Below, in pieces: positions 57,603 through 64,000 of a stretch of DNA of 64,000 nucleotides. The notes under the pieces are model-generated. The model made no database searches, was not told the DNA's origin, and saw only the letters and a list, made by a program, of their open reading frames with translations. A program made the translations under genes and the position numbers. Numbering within the stretch: position 1 is the first letter of the stretch; each line of letters begins with the position of its first letter. Source of the DNA: an uncultured Nitrospira sp. (GTDB taxonomy: Bacteria; Nitrospirota; Nitrospiria; Nitrospirales; Nitrospiraceae); NCBI GenBank assembly GCA_902500825.1, contig CABVRX010000016.1, positions 20,561-84,560 of the forward strand, given 5' to 3'.

Positions 57603-58433
57603 TCATTGTTCGGGTAATTCTGAGGACAAGGAGACAGAAGTCCGTTGCTGGTTCAGGTTCTGTATAAACGGTCTCTCGGAAGAAATTTGTTTTGAAGGGC
57701 TGAGCAGGTTTCCATAGAAGGAAAAGAGCTCGCCGGTCAAACGGGGCGTATGGTCGGGATCGCTCGGGTGTTTCCGCCGTATATAATCGTTCAACACGCG
57801 GCCGTCGGCATTCTTATGAATATGAGGCTGGTCCAAATTCATGTAGTAACGCTGGACTGCGTTGGCGACGCGGCTGATGAAGATCACAGTGCCATCTGAT
57901 TCCAGCCGTTCGACGACTCCTACATGGGTGAGAGGATCGTTCAGCTTGCCGTCTCCGTTGAAATCCCACGTGTTGTCGAAAAATACGAGATCGCCCGGAC
58001 TGACGTTCGTTCCTCGATGAAGGATGCCATGCCGCCGCACGTGGTTGTGGATGAGCCGGACGCCGTTTCCCTTCGGATCATTGACCGCTCCACGATAGAG
58101 GTCGATGCCGTGCTCCAGAAAGATGGCACGAGTCACCCCTGCACAATCATAGCCGATGCGTCTGCCCTGGCTTGTAATCGTCCGTGCTCCGACCAGCCTG
58201 GCTGCGGATTCAATGATGGCTGATCGGCTGGGAAGCGACGTCATGACGAAAGTAGAGTGATCCGCCGCGGTCGATGTAACAGAAGACTGCGGCGGTGTAG
58301 GCGATTCGCGAAGCTTCAGCTTCTCTGTTGAGATTGATGGAGCCACCGTTTCCCTAGTCAGCTTCTGGACCGGCTTGGTGCAGCCTACGAGAATCACGCT
58401 CGCAAGAACGGCCATGATCAGGGGAAATGGCAT
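57603..58433 (-). CDS. NlpC/P60-like peptidoglycan amidase lipoprotein
   Basis: A 276-residue lipoprotein (lipobox ILVGC). Residues ~75-200 hold an NlpC/P60-type Cys protease or amidase: catalytic Cys in YDCAGVTRAIF near 97 and His in THVGVVE near 168. A Ca-binding-like loop DFNGDGKLNDPL just before the His resembles an EF-hand loop and is a variable but recurrent feature of the group. It likely trims peptidoglycan peptides in the periplasm. The gene ends the minus-strand group and begins 6 bp after the AAA ATPase stop, indicating co-transcription. Confidence 0.83.
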   Translation of the reverse strand: MPFPLIMAVLASVILVGCTKPVQKLTRETVAPSISTEKLKLRESPTPPQSSVTSTAADHSTFVMTSLPSRSAIIESAARLVGARTITSQGRRIGYDCAGVTRAIFLEHGIDLYRGAVNDPKGNGVRLIHNHVRRHGILHRGTNVSPGDLVFFDNTWDFNGDGKLNDPLTHVGVVERLESDGTVIFISRVANAVQRYYMNLDQPHIHKNADGRVLNDYIRRKHPSDPDHTPRLTGELFSFYGNLLSPSKQISSERPFIQNLNQQRTSVSLSSELPEQ

Positions 58434-58439
58434 CGGTAG

Positions 58440-59999
58440 TTACCGCACGTTCACAAATCGCCCTTCGGCTGTCTGTCGGAGCGCATCGATGTCTTCACGC
58501 CTGGTGACGGAGAGCGGCACCGTGTGGGTCAGTTCTTCGATGAGCAAGGCGGTCGTGAGCGGAATTTTCTGGTGCAGCGCTCGATACAGGGCCGCGACCA
58601 CTGCTTGTTCGATTTCGGATCCGCTGAAGCCGTCGCTTGCGCTGACGATTTTCACGAGATCGAACTTCTTACTGTCCTGCTTCCGGAGGCCAAGGTGAAT
58701 CTTCCAGATGGCTTCCCGTTCGACATCATTCGGTAGATCGACGAAAAAGATTTCATCGAATCGCCCCTTGCGCAGGAGTTCGGGAGGCAGCGACGACAGA
58801 TCATTGGCGGTGGCCACGACAAATACGTCCTGCTGTTTTTCTTGCAGCCACGTGAGGAACGCGCCGAAGAGTCGTCGGCTCAACCCCGCGTCGGCGTCGC
58901 CGCTTCTTCCCCCGGCGACCATGGCTTTCTCGATTTCATCGATCCAGAGGACGATCGGGGACAAGGATTCCGCCATCTCAATCGCCTTGCGGAAGTTCTT
59001 TTCCGATTCGCCGATGAACTTGTCGAATAACCGACCGGCATCGAGTTTCAGGAGCGGGAGTTTCCATTCCCGCGCGATGGCCTTCGCGGCGAGCGATTTG
59101 CCGCATCCCGGTACGCCGACCAACATGATGCCGCGCGGCGGGGTGAGATTGAGTGCTTTGGCTTCGGGAGTAAATCCGACCTGGGCACGCTCCAGCCAGG
59201 ACTTCAGATTGCTAAAACCTCCCAATTCAAACCGATTGTCCTCCACGGGGTAGTATTCTAAGAGGCCTCCGTCCTTGATCGCCTGCACTTTACGCTTCAG
59301 GATTGTTTGAACATCTTCGACAGAGAGTGAGCCGCGTTCCACGATACACTGGGCAATAACTTGGCGGGCTTGATGAAGCGTCAAACCCTGTAGAGCACCG
59401 AGGATCGCGTCGGACTCCTGGGACAAGGAGTCGTTGTCGGCTCCTTTGGTCTCGCTGATCGAACCGAGTATGCTTTGCGCGAGAGTCGTGGACCGTGGGC
59501 GAGTGGCTGTTCGAGGTCTCAGCGATCGGAGTAACCCTCGTAGCATCGACCGGAGTTCGTCTCGATCCGGCAGTTTCAGATCGAGTCGCACGGCAATTTT
59601 ATCGAGATCCAACGGCAGCGTGATCGGTTGACCGGTCAGCACACAGGTGGCCCGTGATCGTCCGTAGATCGCTGCAACTTCACGAAGTTGTCGACAGACA
59701 GCGGGATCTTGCAGATGTGGCCCAAGATCCTTGAGCCAAAACACCGCTTCTACTGTCAGGCCATGAAGATGCTGAAGGACAGCCAAAGGCGTCGAGGTCA
59801 TCTTACTCAGGGTTGCGCCTTCGTCGGCGCGGGTAAGCCCTCTGGTGACGGACCATTCGAAGAGCGGCATGCGCTCCTGTGCGGTCACCGACTGTAGTAA
59901 GGCTAGGACTCGCTCCTCCTCTACTGTTTCAATGACGACGAGAGGATGGGAGGAGCGAATCAGGGTTCGGAGATCGTGCACGCTGGTCGAGAAAGCCAT
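58440..59999 (-). CDS. Ycf46-like AAA ATPase
   Basis: A 519-residue ATPase with a poorly conserved N-terminal ~250 residues and a C-terminal AAA domain. Walker A is GVPGCGKSLAAKA near 293, Walker B IVLWIDEIEKA near 348, the sensor 1 region VVATANDLSSLP, and an arginine finger in LRKGRFDEIFF. It matches the Ycf46/FtsH-related group, whose cellular role is not clear; membrane segments are absent. The N-terminal region resembles the inactive AAA-like half of Ycf46 proteins. It is followed closely by the NlpC lipoprotein. Confidence 0.88.
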   Translation of the reverse strand: MAFSTSVHDLRTLIRSSHPLVVIETVEEERVLALLQSVTAQERMPLFEWSVTRGLTRADEGATLSKMTSTPLAVLQHLHGLTVEAVFWLKDLGPHLQDPAVCRQLREVAAIYGRSRATCVLTGQPITLPLDLDKIAVRLDLKLPDRDELRSMLRGLLRSLRPRTATRPRSTTLAQSILGSISETKGADNDSLSQESDAILGALQGLTLHQARQVIAQCIVERGSLSVEDVQTILKRKVQAIKDGGLLEYYPVEDNRFELGGFSNLKSWLERAQVGFTPEAKALNLTPPRGIMLVGVPGCGKSLAAKAIAREWKLPLLKLDAGRLFDKFIGESEKNFRKAIEMAESLSPIVLWIDEIEKAMVAGGRSGDADAGLSRRLFGAFLTWLQEKQQDVFVVATANDLSSLPPELLRKGRFDEIFFVDLPNDVEREAIWKIHLGLRKQDSKKFDLVKIVSASDGFSGSEIEQAVVAALYRALHQKIPLTTALLIEELTHTVPLSVTRREDIDALRQTAEGRFVNVR

Positions 60000-60226
60000 C
60001 GGAGGGAAATGCTAGCACGAGGCCTCGACCGGACCAAGAAAACCGATGATTGCGACCTGGCATTCAACACCGGCTTGAATGCCGACATGGTATGTACGAA
60101 TTTATCCAGTCAAAGTCTTTCGTATATCGATGCCGGGCTTCCTAATCTCGTGAACGAATTTCCGGTTCAAGTGCTTGCTTGTGTCGGCCTGTTCTCGGTT
60201 ACGTCCATAAGAGCTAAAGAACGGGT

Positions 60227-61768
60227 CTACTCCCACTGCAGTGTCGGGTCTGGATTAGGGCACAATGGCAGTCGTTTGCAGACGACACCCAAGATCCACA
60301 CCTCATCCTTCTCAAAGGGAGTCTGCGTCTGTGGAGAAGGCGGAGGCGGTGGCGGGAGGACTACCGGCGGCTTCGGTAGTGTCGTGAAGATTTTCCCTTG
60401 CATGCGTTGGAGGGCGATGCTTTTCCGCTCTGTGGAGCCCGGTGAAAGCTGCGCAAGTTCATGATCCATTACGGCCGATGCAAATCGAGCCGGTTTCGCC
60501 GTGTGCGCCATCCTGACTGTTCCTCCGGCCTTCGGAGCAGAGAGAGGCTTCATCATCATTGTAGGGACCGGTTGTGTCGTAGCGCTCATCAGCATGACGG
60601 GGTCACCGGGTGGTGGTGCTGCTGACGAGGCTGCCAGTTTGAATGTTGCAAACGAAAGGGCCGGAGAAGTTTTCAGCATGGTCATGACTTGTTGGTTTTT
60701 GGATGATTGCGGCCTGAGCTTGATCGCAAGATTCCGCGCGAAGACGATGGCTACCGTATAGGCGGGACAGTCTCCAGAAGCGGGAGTCTGCCCGTTCGAA
60801 AGGACTTTGCCCGTGTCGTAGAATTTCCAGAACCGTGCTTTGAACACTTCAGAAGCAAACCAGGCTCGGGTAATCACGGCGGAACTGATTTCGAGCGAGA
60901 GCGATTCAATATCGAGGTCGATTTGATCCACGCCGAGAAGTGTGCGGATTTCCGTAGACGCTGCTTTCGCGAGTCCCTCGACTTCGTCGGCGGTCAGCGT
61001 CAGTGCCCTCCAAACCGGAGCATCCAGAACGTTCGACGGAGCGAATCCACAGGGGAAAAACTCTTGAGCTGATGCGGCGTCGGTCAGTTTATCCAAACCG
61101 GGCAAGCATAGTCTGGTCCACTCGTCCCAGATGACGGAGGGTGAACTGCCGACAAACTGTTCGTAGGTGCGCCTGGCGCTTTCATATTCAGCGCGATGTC
61201 CTTTTGTGCTCCATTCGCTCTCGATCTCTGAAATTGTACTCCGAAGAATGGGATCCTCAACGGCCTTCCAGCGTTCTTTTACAGCGTCATCCGTCGTATA
61301 GGTCGCTTCGATTTCTTTGTTCTTGTACGTTGCCTGCGCGGCAAACCACGCGTCTCGATACTGCTTGTAGGCGATGGTTGAGAGGGAGTCAGACCAGGAA
61401 CCATCCGGTGTTACGACATAGAGAAACTGAAAAGCCTTCTGATAAGCAGCTTCTTCGTCAAGGGTACGAGTTCTCGCGGTCACAGCTAATTTCACCCCAC
61501 TATCGGAGCCGCTGAGCAGGCCCAGATAGGTTGACGAGAGGGTGCCGGGGCGTGTCAGATCCAGGGCAATACCGTTTGGGATGCAATCCATAATGCGGGA
61601 AAACTCAGTGAGCTTGAGCAGCCGCTGCGCAGTCAATACACCTGTCCCGAAGTTCAAATCATCCTTCTTATACGATAGGCTGGAGCTTGGGAACGCAAGA
61701 TAAGTGTCTTCCCCTTCGAACATCAGTTTGGCCTTGTTCAGTAAGGCGAGTGATACGACGGGATCCAT
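60227..61768 (-). CDS. Unrecognised 513-residue protein B of a paralogous pair
   Basis: I do not recognise this protein. Its first ~330 residues are mixed helix and strand, with Trp and Tyr clusters. The ~320-385 section (ISSAVITRAWFASEVFKARFWKFYD as parts, then DCPAYTVAIVFARNLAIKL) matches a corresponding section of protein A. A Pro-rich linker (VVLPPPPPPSP) follows and it ends GVVCKRLPLCPNPDPTLQW-E. No signal peptide or membrane segment is evident. Start: ATG at 61768 with GGAGGAACCT upstream; an in-frame TTG four codons earlier lies inside that site. The partner gene is 90 bp upstream. Confidence 0.75.
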   Translation of the reverse strand: MDPVVSLALLNKAKLMFEGEDTYLAFPSSSLSYKKDDLNFGTGVLTAQRLLKLTEFSRIMDCIPNGIALDLTRPGTLSSTYLGLLSGSDSGVKLAVTARTRTLDEEAAYQKAFQFLYVVTPDGSWSDSLSTIAYKQYRDAWFAAQATYKNKEIEATYTTDDAVKERWKAVEDPILRSTISEIESEWSTKGHRAEYESARRTYEQFVGSSPSVIWDEWTRLCLPGLDKLTDAASAQEFFPCGFAPSNVLDAPVWRALTLTADEVEGLAKAASTEIRTLLGVDQIDLDIESLSLEISSAVITRAWFASEVFKARFWKFYDTGKVLSNGQTPASGDCPAYTVAIVFARNLAIKLRPQSSKNQQVMTMLKTSPALSFATFKLAASSAAPPPGDPVMLMSATTQPVPTMMMKPLSAPKAGGTVRMAHTAKPARFASAVMDHELAQLSPGSTERKSIALQRMQGKIFTTLPKPPVVLPPPPPPSPQTQTPFEKDEVWILGVVCKRLPLCPNPDPTLQWE

Positions 61769-61786
61769 AGGTTCCTCCAAATTGTC

Positions 61787-61814
61787 CCCACCACGCGCGT
61801 TTGCGCGTGGTGGG
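61787..61814 (-). promoter_or_regulatory. Intergenic hairpin between the paralogous pair
   Basis: CCCACCACGCGC and GCGCGTGGTGGG form a perfect 12-bp GC-rich stem with a 4-base loop. On the minus strand it is followed by GACAATTTGGAGGAACC, the ribosome-binding site of protein B, and there is no T run. It probably sets mRNA processing, stability or relative output rather than full termination. Confidence 0.6.
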
Positions 61815-61858
61815 TGTTGTGCATCATGTTATGCGTGTAATTCAGGCCACCTCTCTCC

Positions 61859-63418
61859 CTACACCCATTGGGTGATCGTGGGAATCGGATCCGGACATTT
61901 CGGGAGAACATGACATTTGAACCCGATCACTTGCATTCCCTCCACCTTCATCGTTTGCCCGTCCCAGTGATAATTGGACTTACCGGCTGTCTTACCCTTC
62001 TGGTAACTGCCGCCGACTGCGAATGGTCCGAATCCGACGAATCCGCCACCGCCGATGCTGCTCTTGGTGAACTCATGCATGCCGCTGGAATTGCTCATGC
62101 TCAGCTCAAGATCTTTGACGCAGACCATGGTAGTCGGGTACGCCGGGATCATTCCCTTCGGAGGCTTTCCACCATCGCTGATCATCTGACCTTTAGCTTC
62201 AAGATTGCTCTGATCAAAGCGCCAGGCCTTGCTGGAGAGAAACGCCGACTTGAGCCATGGACGAACAATCGGTACTTGCGTGATGGAGAACGACAATCGG
62301 AAGCTCGAGTTGTCGAATCCGCCTGCGTACTGACTCTTGCTGCCTCCTGCACTCCCGCCGACCGAAAAGAGCCCAATGCTAAAACCTCCACCGGCCGACC
62401 ACTTACTGTGGGACGATGATGAATACCGGGAGATATCGGTTGAGCCGAAAGAGAACTGAGTCCATCCGGAGGCTTTCACGAAGTTTCCTGGGACGACGGA
62501 TGTGTAGTAGAAGTCCGAACCGGACGCGAGCCCCGTCAGCTTGGCCTTCTCCAAAACATCTCGGTATTCCGCTTTCAGCAAGGCCATGTCGCGTTGCATC
62601 ACCTGATCAATAAAGGCTGCGATGGCTTCATAGTCGTTCTTGTAGCCGTTGGTGACCCAATCATTCATGGCGGCTTTGACCCTATTCCGCAGCGTGCTGG
62701 CGTTAACAGCCCAATAGTGGACGGCCTTCGGGCTATCCCCTGCGAGCGCGTCGATCCGACGGGCATTGTATTCCAGCGCCGCATCTTCGTAGGCTTTCAG
62801 CTTCTCGTTGTACACCACCACCAGTGGGCTGGACTCGATGACTTCGGTCTCGGAGTCATCAATGAGGTTCTTTTTGATTTTCTTGACACTCAAGAGTGCT
62901 CTGAATTTCTCGATTTTTTTCTTCGTTTCCTCAGGGAGTTCAGTCTGCATCACCTGACTCATTCGAAGCGCGTACTCATAACGATCTGAAAGAGACCCCT
63001 CGTTGTTCATGACGTTGAGTTTTGCAAACCGATCATCGATTCCTGACACGTCGGGTACAAAATCCACGAGGCGCGAGAAATTCTCAGCCTGCATGTATAG
63101 CTTGCCGACATCTTGAGCCAGGAGTTTGTCCATGAGCTCAGGCGTTAAGGTCGGCGCAGCAGGCGCGGGTTGTCTTTCGCCGCTTGGTTGAGTCGTCCCA
63201 CCTGGTGCAGTGAGTTCCGATAAGGCGGACTGTTTCACCACTCCGGTCAGGCCCTGGGACAAGAATTCAAAGTCCCCTGCTTCGAAAGGGATTCCCGGTG
63301 TGCACCAGGTAAAAAAGTTGTCCTCCGATTTGGGAACAGTCTCGTCCCCGTTGGTCAACACGTCATACAGCTTGCCCATGATGGAATTGGCTAGCTGGCT
63401 CGGCAATACGTCTCCCAT
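61859..63418 (-). CDS. Unrecognised 519-residue protein A of a paralogous pair
   Basis: Unrecognised family. The N-terminus is GDVLPSQLANSIMGKLYDVL. Middle residues ~170-330 are charged and helical, like a coiled-coil or helical bundle. The section from ~340 has Gly/Ser-rich alternating stretches (SKWSAGGGFSIGLFSVGG, GGGGFVGFGPFAVGGSY) as in amphipathic beta-hairpins. A shared module (ITQVPIVRPWLKSAFLSSKA, then PAYPTTMVCVKDLELSM) and the C-terminal GFKCHVLPKCPDPIPTITQW-V match protein B. No signal peptide or lipobox is seen. Good ribosome-binding site AAGGAGG before ATG; a candidate sigma-54 promoter lies upstream. Confidence 0.75.
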   Translation of the reverse strand: MGDVLPSQLANSIMGKLYDVLTNGDETVPKSEDNFFTWCTPGIPFEAGDFEFLSQGLTGVVKQSALSELTAPGGTTQPSGERQPAPAAPTLTPELMDKLLAQDVGKLYMQAENFSRLVDFVPDVSGIDDRFAKLNVMNNEGSLSDRYEYALRMSQVMQTELPEETKKKIEKFRALLSVKKIKKNLIDDSETEVIESSPLVVVYNEKLKAYEDAALEYNARRIDALAGDSPKAVHYWAVNASTLRNRVKAAMNDWVTNGYKNDYEAIAAFIDQVMQRDMALLKAEYRDVLEKAKLTGLASGSDFYYTSVVPGNFVKASGWTQFSFGSTDISRYSSSSHSKWSAGGGFSIGLFSVGGSAGGSKSQYAGGFDNSSFRLSFSITQVPIVRPWLKSAFLSSKAWRFDQSNLEAKGQMISDGGKPPKGMIPAYPTTMVCVKDLELSMSNSSGMHEFTKSSIGGGGFVGFGPFAVGGSYQKGKTAGKSNYHWDGQTMKVEGMQVIGFKCHVLPKCPDPIPTITQWV

Positions 63419-64000
63419 GATGCGTCCTCCTTAGGTTGAATGAGAACCAGTGGATTCTGGTTCAAACAGTTCATGTGGTGAACGCTCCGCAAGCATCATG
63501 CCGAAAGTTCCGCGGGGGTCGGAGAGTGAAGGTGAGAGGAATCTTTCCGTAGGATCGAAGGAATACAGGAATAACTATGAAGACATGGAATGGATATGCG
63601 GAATTACGTAGAGGACGATAGGTGATGATATGCAATACATCCAGAGCAAATGAGTCTTGCTGTTTGGAAATACCGAAACGTTCGTCGAAGAGAATATACG
63701 TATCTCTTTCGATACTAGATGTATCGGATTTGATTCGATCTACTCAGCTCACACCGAGATGGCAAAGGTCACTGAGCAGCGATGTGACAGCATTATTCCA
63801 GTAATTCATCAGATGTTCGACAACGCTCTATGTTGCTATGGAGATTGAAAGTGGGAATAAGTTTTGCCTGTGCAGATATACGACGCTGTCTTCTCATGGA
63901 TAGGAAGCAGCGAGTTGAATGTACACAACACATAGCCGGGCAAGAAAAAGGAGACGGTATGAATTGAGTTGCCACAGCAATGTGGACTGGGGACAGTGCT
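63419..64000. other. Upstream region at window end
   Basis: About 580 bp without a convincing gene, holding the leader and candidate promoter of the paralogous pair. Several frames of ~60 codons on both strands lack ribosome-binding sites. Some strings resemble the TTTCGATAC motif found at 18.3 kb (63690-63735). Confidence 0.35.
63488..63503 (-). promoter_or_regulatory. Possible sigma-54 promoter of the paralogous pair
   Basis: The minus strand reads CGGCATGATGCTTGCG, matching the -24/-12 consensus in GGCA, G and TTGC with correct GG-N10-GC spacing, but with mismatches at the first, fifth-position C and last base. Predicted start of transcription near 63476 gives a ~58-nt leader. Confidence 0.42.

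Noticed and set aside
63657..63848. A 63-codon plus-strand frame at the window end
   Set aside because: TTG-type start without ribosome-binding site and no recognisable motif.

Overview
The window looks like chromosome from a member of the genus Nitrospira or a close relative (phylum Nitrospirota). This is inferred from overall gene content: an Rh-type ammonium carrier, sigma-54 regulation, gltBD, and many uncharacterised lipoproteins and membrane proteins of the kind seen in that group. No ribosomal or nitrification marker is present to prove it. No prophage, insertion sequence or CRISPR array was found. Coding density is high and most genes are housekeeping or envelope functions, with a few unusual islands.

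Layout. 1-8.9 kb: a partial helix-hairpin-helix protein, a minus-strand operon (MutS-like ATPase, LplT-PlsC-Aas fusion, amidohydrolase interrupted by an in-frame TGA), then prmA, a MOSC protein and a methyltransferase. 9-11.4 kb: two lipoproteins (one RlpA-like) and a membrane protein with a cyclic-nucleotide domain. 11.8-26 kb: a signalling and secretion region holding a Usp-UbiB kinase fusion, two class III nucleotide cyclases, a FecR-TPR-beta-barrel protein, two twelve-cysteine secreted paralogues created by an 880-bp tandem duplication, a DsbA-like oxidoreductase and a class II cyclic-nucleotide phosphodiesterase. 26-34 kb: alpha/beta hydrolase, oxidase-like membrane protein, thiD, Rh transporter, two orphan LuxR-type response regulators and a membrane protein behind a near-consensus sigma-54 promoter. 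34-47 kb: tRNA-Arg, FN3 lipoprotein, a lysine/histidine repeat protein with its own sigma-54-type promoter, a ThiS-like protein, cca, galT, a GH57 glycosidase, VanZ, amgK-murU, an NtrC-type activator, a DUF1015 protein and a polyprenyl synthase. 47-53.3 kb: gltB-gltD. 53.3-64 kb: a decayed nucleotidyltransferase, a PD-(D/E)xK-like protein, PilZ, a DUF5069 protein, unknown membrane and secreted proteins, an NlpC/P60 lipoprotein, a Ycf46-like AAA ATPase and a pair of unrecognised ~515-residue proteins that share a C-terminal module.

How the genes may work together. Cyclases, cyclic-nucleotide-binding domains and a phosphodiesterase within 15 kb could form a local cAMP circuit. Inside it, the FecR-TPR-barrel protein, the cysteine-rich secreted proteins and the DsbA-like enzyme lie in one direction with short gaps, which suggests an envelope module whose small products need six disulfides. 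The pair at 60.2-63.4 kb, with a possible sigma-54 promoter and an intergenic hairpin, is the second candidate for an undescribed system. A short dispersed repeat (TCAGCACTCA type) lies in three operon junctions and inside one coding sequence.
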